Positions 35,584 to 44,838 of a DNA stretch of 64,000 nt are shown here, piece after piece. The notes beneath the pieces were generated by a model. That model was not told where the DNA came from. It ran no database searches and worked only from the letters and a program-made list of their open reading frames with translations. The position numbers and the translations under genes are program-made. The DNA is from UBA932 sp031548545. GTDB lineage: Bacteria > Bacteroidota > Bacteroidia > Bacteroidales > UBA932. How positions within the stretch are numbered: the first letter of the stretch is position 1; each line of letters begins with the position of its first letter. The stretch covers positions 62,001 to 126,000 of the forward strand of contig JAVBQY010000007.1 in the NCBI GenBank assembly GCA_031548545.1, read 5' to 3'.

Positions 35584-36682
35584 AATACTATATACCATCC
35601 CTAATTTCGATACGGCAGGGAGCGGCAAGGCCTTGCTAAAGGTAGCGATGGGACTTGATCGGACATTGTTCGAGCCTCATATCGCCTGTTTTCATGACAG
35701 GGGGGCTTTTTTTGAAACAGTACGCCGGAGTGGAATTTCAGTGCATTTGATTGAATATACCTCCCCGTCACGTCCTTTGATGGGCTGTTTAAAAGCCTGT
35801 TATAAAAAATCTCATTTTTTTAAACAATTTGATATTATACACTCCTATCACTATGCTCCGGACTATACGGAAGGACTCGCTGTCAGAATGGCCGGGCGAA
35901 AGTTCGTATTTACGAAAAAGAATATGAACTGGGGGGGCAGTTCTGCACGAGGATGGCTGCTTAGAAGCTTTTTGGCTAATCGGATTGCAGTGCAAAACAG
36001 GGATATGATCCGTGAATTTTACCCGAAGTCCAAGAAAGTCTTTTATTTGACACGCGGTGTGGATACCAGGGAGTTTCAGCCTCGCGAAAAAGATAGACTG
36101 TTATTAAAGGAATTAGGCCTTCCCGTTGATGCAAAGATTGTTCTTAATGTGTCCAATATGGTGCCGGTGAAAGGTTTAGAGGTGTTGATGGAAGCCTTTG
36201 CAGGCATTGAAGATCCAAAGGCGCGGCTCTTGTTGGTGGGCGATAATGACAATGATTATGGACGATTCTTGGGAGAAAAGGCCCGGGAACTAAACATTGT
36301 CGACCGGGTAATTTTCACAGGCAAGCGCTCCGATGTGAATAGATTCCTTTCTATAGCCGATCTGTTTGTTTTACCTACATTGAATAAGGGAAGAAAGGAA
36401 GGCTCTCCGGTGGCTTTATTAGAGGCAATGGCCTCTGGGCGAATCGTGCTGGCCTCTGACATTGCAGGTATTAGTGATCAACTGGACAATTTTCAGGAAC
36501 TGATGTTTGAGGCGGGTAATGTTGATCAGTTGAAGGCAAAGATGAAGTGGGTGTTGGAAATGAATACAGACGACCTCAGCGCTTATAAATCAAGATTACT
36601 GGAAGAGGTGAACTTGAATTTTACTATTGAAAAAGAAATTGCACGCCACGAAGAGTTGTATAAGTTGTTGATACACGCATAA
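35567..36682 (+). CDS. Family 4 glycosyltransferase
   Basis: The ATG at 35567 (371 residues) puts the start right before the first beta strand, RIKILYTIPNFDTAGSGKALL; the open frame extends 20 codons further into the previous gene. GT-B features are VLNVSNMVPVKGLEVLMEAF, ARLLLVGD, VIFTGKRSDVNRFLSIADLFVLP, and EGSPVALLEAMASGR (EX7E). It overlaps the upstream gene by 17 bp and the downstream one by 1 bp. The donor is not predictable. Confidence 0.9.
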   Translation: MKRRIKILYTIPNFDTAGSGKALLKVAMGLDRTLFEPHIACFHDRGAFFETVRRSGISVHLIEYTSPSRPLMGCLKACYKKSHFFKQFDIIHSYHYAPDYTEGLAVRMAGRKFVFTKKNMNWGGSSARGWLLRSFLANRIAVQNRDMIREFYPKSKKVFYLTRGVDTREFQPREKDRLLLKELGLPVDAKIVLNVSNMVPVKGLEVLMEAFAGIEDPKARLLLVGDNDNDYGRFLGEKARELNIVDRVIFTGKRSDVNRFLSIADLFVLPTLNKGRKEGSPVALLEAMASGRIVLASDIAGISDQLDNFQELMFEAGNVDQLKAKMKWVLEMNTDDLSAYKSRLLEEVNLNFTIEKEIARHEELYKLLIHA

Positions 36683-37593
36683 TGGCAAAAGTAACTGTTA
36701 TATTACCAGTCTATAATGGAGAGAAAACGCTTCGACAAACTATAGATAGCCTTTTTGCTCAAACGTATAAAAATTTTGAGATTGTAGCTTGTATTGATGG
36801 GTCTAACGATGGTTCGTTACAGATTTTGAATTCCTACGGCGATAGAGTAAAAGTTATCAGAAATGAAGTGAATTTAGGGCTGGCGAGAACGCTTAACCGG
36901 CTGATGTATTATGTGCCGGTTGATTGCGAGTATATCGCGATGGCAGAACAAGATGATTTTTATTATCCCTATAGATTAGAAAAACAAGTCAAATGTTTAG
37001 ATGATAACCTTGACTATGGTCTGGTTTCCGGGGTGGCTGAATTTTGGAGTGGAGATGGTAGAAAAATAACATTATTTCCAGGTCTTTTAGCAAATAAGGC
37101 TAATTATCCTACCGATAATAAAGAAATGTTTCTGTTGAATTATAAACATCAAATTAAGGTGGTCAATACCTGTATGATGTTCCGTAAGAGTATCTATAAG
37201 GATTATGGTTTATATTTTGATGCGCACTTTCCTAATGTTAGTATTGATTGGGCTTTTGTATTAAGATTTTCTTATTTTTCAAAAATATATGGTCTTTCGG
37301 ATATTTTGGCAAGAATGGATAGGAGACCATCCAGGGACTCCATAACAATGAACAAAAAAAAACAATATAAAACAGCTCATGAATTGTTGAGATTTTTTCG
37401 TTTTGAGAGAGCTGACTATATTGATAAAACTGTCTATAAATACGCTTGGACAACACAAAAATTAATGGAATTAGGTCAGTACAAGTTCTTGGAAAGGTTA
37501 ATGAGGTTAAGCGGGCTGCTTCTCAATAATCCAAGAGATAAAAGAGTGAGAGAAAGCATGTGTAAACACCTAAAAAGATTGCTGAGCAGATGA
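36682..37593 (+). CDS. Family 2 glycosyltransferase
   Basis: A 303-residue GT-A protein: VTVILPVYNGEKTLRQTIDSLFAQTY is the standard N-terminus, followed by CIDGSNDGS, NLGLARTLNRL and MAEQDDFYYPYRL (DxD-like metal site). No membrane helix is evident. It is more A+T-rich than the neighbouring asparagine-synthase-like genes, so the locus is patchy. It overlaps the next gene by four bases. Confidence 0.9.
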   Translation: MAKVTVILPVYNGEKTLRQTIDSLFAQTYKNFEIVACIDGSNDGSLQILNSYGDRVKVIRNEVNLGLARTLNRLMYYVPVDCEYIAMAEQDDFYYPYRLEKQVKCLDDNLDYGLVSGVAEFWSGDGRKITLFPGLLANKANYPTDNKEMFLLNYKHQIKVVNTCMMFRKSIYKDYGLYFDAHFPNVSIDWAFVLRFSYFSKIYGLSDILARMDRRPSRDSITMNKKKQYKTAHELLRFFRFERADYIDKTVYKYAWTTQKLMELGQYKFLERLMRLSGLLLNNPRDKRVRESMCKHLKRLLSR

Positions 37594-38942
37594 AAAATAA
37601 AATAATACCTCTTCAGCAACAGTTTATGACTATGGAGGCGGGTAAAAGCCTCGATTATTACGCCATCTGCTGCTTTGCAGCCACCGGCTTTTTCCTGGAT
37701 AATGATACCTATTATACCAACAAAAAGGTATTGCGTCCGGCTTCGGAATATGTAGACGGCATAGAAAAAAAATATTTTGACTGGTACTACGCCCCGCGGG
37801 ATATCTCTTTTTCACAGGCGGTTGATGAATTTGCCCATCTTTTTGAGCAAATTACCAAAGAGCAAACGCAAGGAAAGCGGGTGATCCTGCCCTTATCCGG
37901 AGGCTTGGACAGCCGTTCTCAGGCGGCGGCGCTTAAGGGCTATGCGAATGTGAATACCTATAGCTATGAATTTGCCCATAGTTTCAATGAAACAAAGTAT
38001 GGTGCGGAAATAGCCCGGCGGATGGCTTGGGACTTCAAAAAATATATTGTTCCCGAGGGGTATCTGTGGAATAAGATAGATGAATTGGCAGAGATAAACG
38101 GTTGTTATGCAGAATTTACGGCAGCACGTCAAATGTCTATTGCTGATGATTATCCGGCCATGGGCGATATTTTTTACCTTGGACATTGGGGGGATGTTCT
38201 CTTTGATGATATGGGTGTTGCAGATGATCTGCCCTTTGACCGGCAACTTGAGGTATTGTACAAAAAGATTATTAAGAAAGGTGGGCTGGAATTAGCCCAA
38301 GCTTTGTGGACGCACTGGGGCCTGAATGGCTGTTTTGAAGACTATTTTCGCGAAAGATTAAGCCATTTGTTAGCCGCTATCCGGATAGATAATGCCAATA
38401 GCCGTATACGGGTCTTTAAATCCCTTTACTGGGCGCCCCGCTGGACCTCGATTAACCTGAGTGTTTTTGCCAAATATCATCCATTGGCCCTGCCTTATTA
38501 TGATAACCGCCTGTGTGAGTTCATCTGTACTATCCCCGAACGCTATTTATCAGGCCGTCAGATACAGATTGAGTACATTAAGCGCAAGGCGCCGGAGTTA
38601 GCAGCCATTCCCTGGCAAAGTTATGATCCTTGTAGTTTGTATAACTATAAAAATTATAGTGCTTTATCTAATCAAGCGGTGGTTTTTGGCCGGAAATTGA
38701 TGCGCAGGGGAAAAGAAGTGCTAACAGGTAAAGTCTGCACGGAGAGAAACTGGGAAATCCAATTCCTTGGGACTGAAAATGACCGGCAATTGCAGAAAAA
38801 CCTTTTTGCCGAAGGAGGACTTGCTCCTAAAGAAATAAGTCAGGCGTTTTATAATAAATTTGTAAATGGAAATCATAGGCAGAAGATCTGGTATGCCCAT
38901 CCATTATCCCTGCTTTTAACCTTGAATAAGCAATGCGTGTAG
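37590..38942 (+). CDS. Asparagine-synthase-like protein lacking a complete glutaminase domain (copy B)
   Basis: A 450-residue protein with PP-loop SGGLDSRSQ at residues 103-111. The first 100 residues look like the tail of a class II amidotransferase domain (AATGFFLDNDTYYTNKKVLRPASEY), but no N-terminal catalytic cysteine is present. The C-terminal part (LPYYDNRLCEFICTIPERYLSGRQIQIEYIKRKAPEL) is typical of AsnB-like sugar-locus proteins. It is clearly different from the copy at 34327, so it may act on another carboxylate. It overlaps the downstream gene by 10 bp. Confidence 0.82.
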   Translation: MKNKIIPLQQQFMTMEAGKSLDYYAICCFAATGFFLDNDTYYTNKKVLRPASEYVDGIEKKYFDWYYAPRDISFSQAVDEFAHLFEQITKEQTQGKRVILPLSGGLDSRSQAAALKGYANVNTYSYEFAHSFNETKYGAEIARRMAWDFKKYIVPEGYLWNKIDELAEINGCYAEFTAARQMSIADDYPAMGDIFYLGHWGDVLFDDMGVADDLPFDRQLEVLYKKIIKKGGLELAQALWTHWGLNGCFEDYFRERLSHLLAAIRIDNANSRIRVFKSLYWAPRWTSINLSVFAKYHPLALPYYDNRLCEFICTIPERYLSGRQIQIEYIKRKAPELAAIPWQSYDPCSLYNYKNYSALSNQAVVFGRKLMRRGKEVLTGKVCTERNWEIQFLGTENDRQLQKNLFAEGGLAPKEISQAFYNKFVNGNHRQKIWYAHPLSLLLTLNKQCV

Positions 38943-40105
38943 CTATATATTCCGGCGCGATACCAAGTACAACCTTTATTGAAAACCTCATCAGAGGCCT
39001 TGCCTCCAGTGATGTAGCTGTTCTTCTTTTTGGTACGATAAATAAAAAAATAGTGTATGCTTCTAAGCATGTTCATATCCATTCAACGCCGAAGAATCGA
39101 ATGCTACTTTTGCTATTTATTCTGCTTAATGTTTTTCAGCTATTGATTATCAACAGGGCACGTTTTATAAAGCTTTATAGCTATCTAAAAGCTAAAGGTA
39201 ATTTGACAAATTTGCGGCTTTGGGGCAAATATTTACCTATTGTGCGTCACTTGCCGGATATTTTTCATTTACAATGGGCCAAAGGAGCGGAAGACTGGTT
39301 GTTTCTGAAAGAGCTCTATGGCGTGAAATTGGTCGTGAGTTTCCGTGGTGCGCATATAAATTATTCGCCAATTTACGATAAGTCGTTGGCTGATAGTTAT
39401 AGACGTGGTTTTCCTCACTATGATGCCTTTCACTGTGTGTCGAAAGCAATCGCCTTGGAAGGGTTGAAATATGGCGCCAGTCTTGAAAAATCTTATGTGA
39501 TTTACCCTGCAGTAGACGTCTCCCTGCTTGCTACCAAAAAAGCATATGCTTCAAATGAGAAACTGCAAATTTTATCGATTGGGCGGGACCACTGGAAAAA
39601 GGGCTATCCGGTGGCCTTGGATGCCATGGCATTATTGAAAGAACGAGGCCTTGATTTCCATTACACCATTGTAGCCGGCGGAGAGAAAGAAGAATTGAAA
39701 TATCAGATCGCGGACTTAAAACTGGGAGATAATGTAACATTGATAGATGCCTTGCCGCATGCTAAAGTCCTAGATCTATATGGAAAGAGCGATTTGTTCT
39801 TATTGCCGAGTTATGAGGAGGGGGTGGCCAATGTGGTATTGGAAGCCATGGCGCTGGGGAGGCCTGTTATTTCAACCAACTGCGGGGGCATGGCAGAGGT
39901 GATAGAAGATGGGGTGAATGGTTTTTTGGTGCCGGTCCGGGATCCGCAGGCGATAGCAGAGACTGTGGTTAAATATAGTACATTGAGCGAAGCTGCGGTG
40001 AATTTAATGCTGGACCATGCGAGAAAGACGATAATGAAGCAACATTTGTTAACAGGACAAATAGAGGCGATGGTTGAATTGTATAAATCCGTGCAGAATG
40101 ATTAA
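38933..40105 (+). CDS. Family 4 glycosyltransferase
   Basis: A 390-residue GT-B protein. The N-terminal domain begins MRVAIYSGAIPSTTFIENLI and includes FHLQWAKGAEDW and VVSFRGAHINYSP. The C-terminal domain has ILSIGRDHWKKGYPVALDAMALL and LLPSYEEGVANVVLEAMALGRPVIST (EX7E). It resembles the next gene in layout (both have the SFRG motif), so the two may be distant paralogues acting one after the other. It ends 8 bp inside the next gene. Confidence 0.9.
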   Translation: MRVAIYSGAIPSTTFIENLIRGLASSDVAVLLFGTINKKIVYASKHVHIHSTPKNRMLLLLFILLNVFQLLIINRARFIKLYSYLKAKGNLTNLRLWGKYLPIVRHLPDIFHLQWAKGAEDWLFLKELYGVKLVVSFRGAHINYSPIYDKSLADSYRRGFPHYDAFHCVSKAIALEGLKYGASLEKSYVIYPAVDVSLLATKKAYASNEKLQILSIGRDHWKKGYPVALDAMALLKERGLDFHYTIVAGGEKEELKYQIADLKLGDNVTLIDALPHAKVLDLYGKSDLFLLPSYEEGVANVVLEAMALGRPVISTNCGGMAEVIEDGVNGFLVPVRDPQAIAETVVKYSTLSEAAVNLMLDHARKTIMKQHLLTGQIEAMVELYKSVQND

Positions 40106-41273
40106 GATAGGCTTAGTTCTACCCAATACCCCCGGCTACTCAGAAACTTTCTTTGTATCCAAAATCAAAGGATTGTCGGAGTCCGGATATCAACTCATCC
40201 TTTTTGCCCGGAGGAGTGGAACGGATCTTTCGTGGTTACCCAAAGGTATTCGTGGTGTTGAACCTTATGCAGTATTGCAAAATCCTGTACTGCAATTGCT
40301 CAAGACAGTTTTTGTTTTGACCTGGCTTTTCATTAAGGCTCCGGTGGCGGCTAAAAATTTTGTAACATTGGAGCGGCAGGATGGGATATCGACAAAGGCG
40401 CTTATGCGTCGGCTTTACATCAATGCCCATATTCTACCTTACCGGTTGGATTGGTTGCATTTCGGATTTGCCACCATGGGCCTTGATAAGGAGAATACAG
40501 CCAAGGCTATAGGGGCACGCGCTGCCGTGAGTTTCAGGGGCTATGATATCAGCCGTTATCCCTTGAAACATAAAGGCTGTTATCATAAATTGTTTTCAAA
40601 AATCGACAGGGTACATTCCATCTCGGATTATTTGTATAAACTTGCACTTTCGCATGGCTTGCCTCCATCCACAGATTATTATAAGATAACACCGGCTATA
40701 GCTGCTGATAAGTTTAAGGATGGAAACCGCGAGTATGTGTTGGGCGATAAAATCAATATACTCACCGTAGGCCGCTTATCCTGGGTTAAAGGCTATGATT
40801 ATGCCCTGCAAGCGTTATCACAATTAAATATCGATTTCCAATACACGATTATAGGCGATGGCGAGGATAGGGAACGTTTGCTATTTGCTGCTTATCAGTT
40901 GGGGATTGCCGATAAGGTGGTCTTTGCCGGCAAACAAGCCCATGATAAAATCGTCCATTATATGCGGGAGAGTGCTATTTACCTGCAGTCCAGCGTGCAG
41001 GAGGGTTTTTGTAATGCGGTTTTGGAAGCCCAGGCCGCAGGACTGATCTGCATTGTGAGCGATGCTGAGGGTTTGCCGGAGAATGTGGAGCATAATCGTT
41101 CCGGCTTTGTCGTGCCCAAGCGCTCACCGGAGGCCCTGGTGCGCCAGATAACAACGGTGCTGGCAATGGATCCGGCCCAACGCCGGCAGATGTCGGCCTA
41201 TACTGCGCGCCGGGTCCGAGAACAGTTTGACCTGAAGCAACAGATTGATCAATTTATTAAATTTTATGCATAG
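40098..41273 (+). CDS. Family 4 glycosyltransferase
   Basis: The ATG at 40098 gives 391 residues beginning MIKIGLVLPNTPGYSETFF; the upstream TTG is rejected because it lies in the previous gene. GT-B motifs: AAVSFRGYDISRYP, ILTVGRLSWVKGYDYALQAL, YTIIGDGEDRE, and SSVQEGFCNAVLEAQAAG (EX7E). The PGYSETFF start is shared with transferases of WcaL/AmsK type. The next ATG follows its stop with no spacer. Confidence 0.9.
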   Translation: MIKIGLVLPNTPGYSETFFVSKIKGLSESGYQLILFARRSGTDLSWLPKGIRGVEPYAVLQNPVLQLLKTVFVLTWLFIKAPVAAKNFVTLERQDGISTKALMRRLYINAHILPYRLDWLHFGFATMGLDKENTAKAIGARAAVSFRGYDISRYPLKHKGCYHKLFSKIDRVHSISDYLYKLALSHGLPPSTDYYKITPAIAADKFKDGNREYVLGDKINILTVGRLSWVKGYDYALQALSQLNIDFQYTIIGDGEDRERLLFAAYQLGIADKVVFAGKQAHDKIVHYMRESAIYLQSSVQEGFCNAVLEAQAAGLICIVSDAEGLPENVEHNRSGFVVPKRSPEALVRQITTVLAMDPAQRRQMSAYTARRVREQFDLKQQIDQFIKFYA

Positions 41274-42689
41274 ATGCTTTTTTTATTTTTAAAATACATA
41301 GCCCCCACCTGGTATTATAATATATCCTCGCAACTGTCGATGGAACGGAAATATTTTGTCGATTACCGTTCTTTACCTCAACAACTGCAGCAATTACTGG
41401 ACTTGAATGCCAATTACCGCACGGAGGAGGCGAAGTTATGTGATGCCGCCTACCAGATTTTACAAAAGGGGATCATGGCGGAAGAGGCTCAGCCGCTCCA
41501 TATTATTCCTGCGAAAAGACGTGTAAAAAGCATTTGTTTATTCGGAGCGCAACACATTGACATTGATCAGAGTGTGTTCGTTGGGGATGTGGTAGATAAC
41601 TATCGTTTTGTCCGGCGTTTTTTTAATCCGCTGCATAGCCTGCAAATTTTGTTCATCCGTTTGCTGAGCCTGCACAACCCCTTCAAAGAAATCTACGGGT
41701 TTCTTTCTGCTATAAGTACCCCAAGGGTAGAGTTGTTCGGTACGAACGGATTTGGACATTATGAGCAGGAGTACGTACAATTTTCTTCGCCTTTAATTGC
41801 GGTCCAACCAAAGGTTAGCGTGGTGATTCCTACGCTCAACCGCTATGACTACCTGAAAGATGTATTGTCGGATCTGGAACAACAAGATTATCCTAATTTT
41901 GAGGTGATTGTTGTTGATCAGACCGATCCTTTCAATGCGGATTTTTACAAGGGATGGAAATTGGATTTACAGGTCCTCCAACAACAGGAGAAGGCCTTGT
42001 GGCTGGCCCGTAACACGGCCATACGCCGGGCCAAGGGAGAGTATATGTTGTTGTATGATGATGATTCACGTGTAGACAGCGATTGGATCAGTCAGCATTT
42101 GAAATGTATAGACTACTTTTCCTGTGATATCTCTTCGGGCGTTTCCTTGTCGGTCGTAGGCGCCAAGGTGCCGCCGGATTATGCCTATTTTAAGTGGAGC
42201 AGTCAGATTGATACCGGTAATGTCTTATTTGCGAAAGCGATGATGAAGGATACCGGCATGTTCGACCGTCAGTTTGAACGACAACGGCAGGGAGATGGAG
42301 AGTATGGACTCCGTTCCTATCTGTGCGGCAAGACCAATGTCTCCAATCCCTTGGCCAAGCGGATACATCTTAAGGTGGCCACCGGAGGATTAAGGCAAAT
42401 GGGCAGTTGGGATGGCTTGCGCCCGACCAAACTCTTTGCCCCGCGTCCTGTGCCAAGTATCCTTTATTTGTGCCGTAAGTATTTTGGTAACCGGATAGCC
42501 CGACTCCTATTGTTGATGACAGTGCCGGCTTCATTGACGCCTTACCGTTATAAGGGAAACAAAAAGATGCAGTTATTATCCATCCTGTCATTGGTAATTA
42601 CTTTTCCTGTTGTCTTTACACAAGTCATGATTTCTTGGCGCCGTGCAAGCCTGAAATTGGAAGAGGGAGATAAAATAGCCATATTATGA
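41274..42689 (+). CDS. Family 2 glycosyltransferase with a 175-residue N-terminal extension
   Basis: A 471-residue protein. The GT-A domain starts near residue 180 (VSVVIPTLNRYDYLKDVLSDLEQQDYPNF) and has VVDQTDPF, ARNTAIRRAKGEYMLLYDDDSRVD and FDRQFERQRQGDGEYGLR. The N-terminal part (for example SICLFGAQHIDIDQSVFVGDVVDN) is not one I recognise. A hydrophobic C-terminal segment (LLSILSLVITFPVVFTQVMI) suggests membrane contact. It overlaps the next gene by four bases. Confidence 0.85.
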   Translation: MLFLFLKYIAPTWYYNISSQLSMERKYFVDYRSLPQQLQQLLDLNANYRTEEAKLCDAAYQILQKGIMAEEAQPLHIIPAKRRVKSICLFGAQHIDIDQSVFVGDVVDNYRFVRRFFNPLHSLQILFIRLLSLHNPFKEIYGFLSAISTPRVELFGTNGFGHYEQEYVQFSSPLIAVQPKVSVVIPTLNRYDYLKDVLSDLEQQDYPNFEVIVVDQTDPFNADFYKGWKLDLQVLQQQEKALWLARNTAIRRAKGEYMLLYDDDSRVDSDWISQHLKCIDYFSCDISSGVSLSVVGAKVPPDYAYFKWSSQIDTGNVLFAKAMMKDTGMFDRQFERQRQGDGEYGLRSYLCGKTNVSNPLAKRIHLKVATGGLRQMGSWDGLRPTKLFAPRPVPSILYLCRKYFGNRIARLLLLMTVPASLTPYRYKGNKKMQLLSILSLVITFPVVFTQVMISWRRASLKLEEGDKIAIL

Positions 42690-43717
42690 AAATACTACAA
42701 GTGGTTGATATTCTGAATATCGGAGGGGCAGAGCGTGTTGCGGTTGACCTATCGAATATTTTGAGCGAAAATGGAGTAGATGTTACTTTTTTATCGCTTT
42801 TGCAAAAAGGCCCACTATCCGGAGCCTTAAATCCGTGTATTCCACAGCTTGAACTAAAACGCTCTCATCGTTTTTCCCCTGTCGCTTTATTTAGGTTTAT
42901 CAGCATTGCAAAAGGTTTTGATATTATCCACATTCACATGAGTCAAAATCTGAGATATGTGGCTTTGGCATCCATTCTATATCCTAGTTTAAAAAATAAA
43001 ATAGTGTTTCATGACCATTCTAACCGTATGAATCTGGATAATAACTACTCTAAAACGGTGAGGTTAGCACAGAGATACTCAATTAATACATATATAGGTG
43101 TCAGTAGGCAACTCACGGATTGGGCCATGAGCAATGGGGTTAAACAAGCCTATGTACTCCCCAATATTATCAGACGGAAATTGAGGACAGAAACAGTTGA
43201 TAACCCCGCTGGTTATGTAAGTGTAGGGAATGTGAGACCGGAGAAAAATTATGAATTTTTGTTAAAATTAGCCTCTTACTTACCGAATAGATCCTTTACA
43301 ATATACGGAAGTAGCAATGTTGCTCCTTATCTTGCTAAGATTACACAGCAGGCAGGTAATAATGTGCAAATTGTTGATGGTGTGAGTGATATTCAGGCTG
43401 TTTTACCCAAGTATAAAGTGGCCATACATTGTGCTCCTTCTGAAACAGGCCCCTTGGTGTTAATTGAATATTTGGCACAGGGTATTCCTTTTATTACCTA
43501 TCGTACCGGAGAAGTGGCGGAGCAAATTCAGCATGATTTGCCGGAATTGATTATGGATAATTTTGAGGTAGGGCAGTGGCTTGAGCGGATTGAATATATA
43601 GAAAATAATTATGAGGCTTTACAGGGGCGATTAATTAAGGTTTTTGAAAAAAATTACGCAGAAAAAAAATATGTTGAACAATGCATGAATATCTACAAAA
43701 ACGCCCTAAATTATTAA
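42686..43717 (+). CDS. Family 4 glycosyltransferase
   Basis: A 343-residue GT-B protein with ILQVVDILNIGGAERVAVDLSNIL at the N-terminus, a glycine-rich acceptor-side loop common in GT4, then FDIIHIHMSQNLRYVALAS, YVSVGNVRPEKNYEFLLKLASYL and SETGPLVLIEYLAQGIPFITY (a form of EX7E). It is more A+T-rich than the gene before it. The next gene begins 37 bp before its stop, in another frame. Confidence 0.88.
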   Translation: MKILQVVDILNIGGAERVAVDLSNILSENGVDVTFLSLLQKGPLSGALNPCIPQLELKRSHRFSPVALFRFISIAKGFDIIHIHMSQNLRYVALASILYPSLKNKIVFHDHSNRMNLDNNYSKTVRLAQRYSINTYIGVSRQLTDWAMSNGVKQAYVLPNIIRRKLRTETVDNPAGYVSVGNVRPEKNYEFLLKLASYLPNRSFTIYGSSNVAPYLAKITQQAGNNVQIVDGVSDIQAVLPKYKVAIHCAPSETGPLVLIEYLAQGIPFITYRTGEVAEQIQHDLPELIMDNFEVGQWLERIEYIENNYEALQGRLIKVFEKNYAEKKYVEQCMNIYKNALNY

Positions 43718-44838
43718 TTGTTTCCGATACAGCGGTTATCGTTAATGATAAAGGAGAAGTGGCGGCTTTTGAACCGGTGGTGCGGGAGATTGAACATTTC
43801 TATCCCCTCTTTGATTCAATAACGTGGATTGCCGCACGCTATCCGGTGGGTGACCGTTCTCATAATGTGAGGGAGATTAAAGAGGGTAATATTAATTACA
43901 TTCTATATGATCGGATTGGTGGCGCTGGTCTGGTAAACAGATTGAAAATTATTGCTGCCTATTTTAAGTTATTTGTGTTGATTCTAACAAATGTCAAAAA
44001 AGCAGATGTAATTCATAGCCGGGGACCGGCACATGCAGCGATACTATGTGCAATTCTATCTTTTTTTATACGTAAAAATAAAATATATTGGCATAAGTAT
44101 GCGGGAAATTGGGCACAGCATAACCCTCCATATTCTTATCGCTTTTTACGCTATATACTCAGACGGGCAGACCATACGGTCATAACCATTAACGGGCGTT
44201 GGGAAGGGCAAAAAGCCAACCAACTGACCTTTGAAAATCCCTGCCTGACCCAAGGTGAGCGGGAGGAAGGCTTACAGGCTATAGAACGGAAGAATTATAG
44301 CGGAAAACTGGATTTTGTCTTTATCGGCCGTCTCGAAGATGCAAAGGGCGTGCAGCGGATTTTGAATGTGTTCTCAAAGATCTCCAACGAAAGAATCGGG
44401 AAAATACACTTTGTGGGCGATGGAGAGAAAAGAGCCGACTATGAGCGCTTTGCCAAAGCGCATTGTAAACATGAGGTGATTTTTCATGGCTTCTTGTCAC
44501 GTACAGACATCAATACACTCCTTGATACGGCTCACGTCTTTCTTTTGCCTTCAGATTCTGAGGGTTTTCCAAAGGTGATAGCGGAGTCGGCTAATTATGG
44601 ATTGATTCCCATTGTATCAGATGTCTCGTCCATAGGTCAGTATATCAAGGAGGGGCAAACCGGTTATTTGATACCGGGCGCAGCGGAGGAAATACTGAAG
44701 ACTAAGATAGAACAGTTCCTGACTTTGGAGGCAGATGTAATGAAAACTATTGCGGAAAATTGTTGTGCTATGGCCGAAAAGTTTACCTATGCTCACTACA
44801 ATAAACGAATCAAAGAGGAGATTATAGGATGGAGATAG
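43681..44838 (+). CDS. Family 4 glycosyltransferase
   Basis: A 385-residue GT-B protein. The first strand is LLIVSDTAVIVNDKGEVAAFEPVVREIEHF; the C-terminal domain has FVFIGRLEDAKGVQRILNVF, IHFVGDGEKR, VIFHGFLSRTDINTLLDTAHVFLLPSDSEGFPKVIAESANYG (EX7E). The start at 43681 overlaps the preceding gene by 37 bp; no later ATG precedes the first strand. It overlaps the next gene by 10 bp. Confidence 0.88.
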   Translation: MHEYLQKRPKLLIVSDTAVIVNDKGEVAAFEPVVREIEHFYPLFDSITWIAARYPVGDRSHNVREIKEGNINYILYDRIGGAGLVNRLKIIAAYFKLFVLILTNVKKADVIHSRGPAHAAILCAILSFFIRKNKIYWHKYAGNWAQHNPPYSYRFLRYILRRADHTVITINGRWEGQKANQLTFENPCLTQGEREEGLQAIERKNYSGKLDFVFIGRLEDAKGVQRILNVFSKISNERIGKIHFVGDGEKRADYERFAKAHCKHEVIFHGFLSRTDINTLLDTAHVFLLPSDSEGFPKVIAESANYGLIPIVSDVSSIGQYIKEGQTGYLIPGAAEEILKTKIEQFLTLEADVMKTIAENCCAMAEKFTYAHYNKRIKEEIIGWR

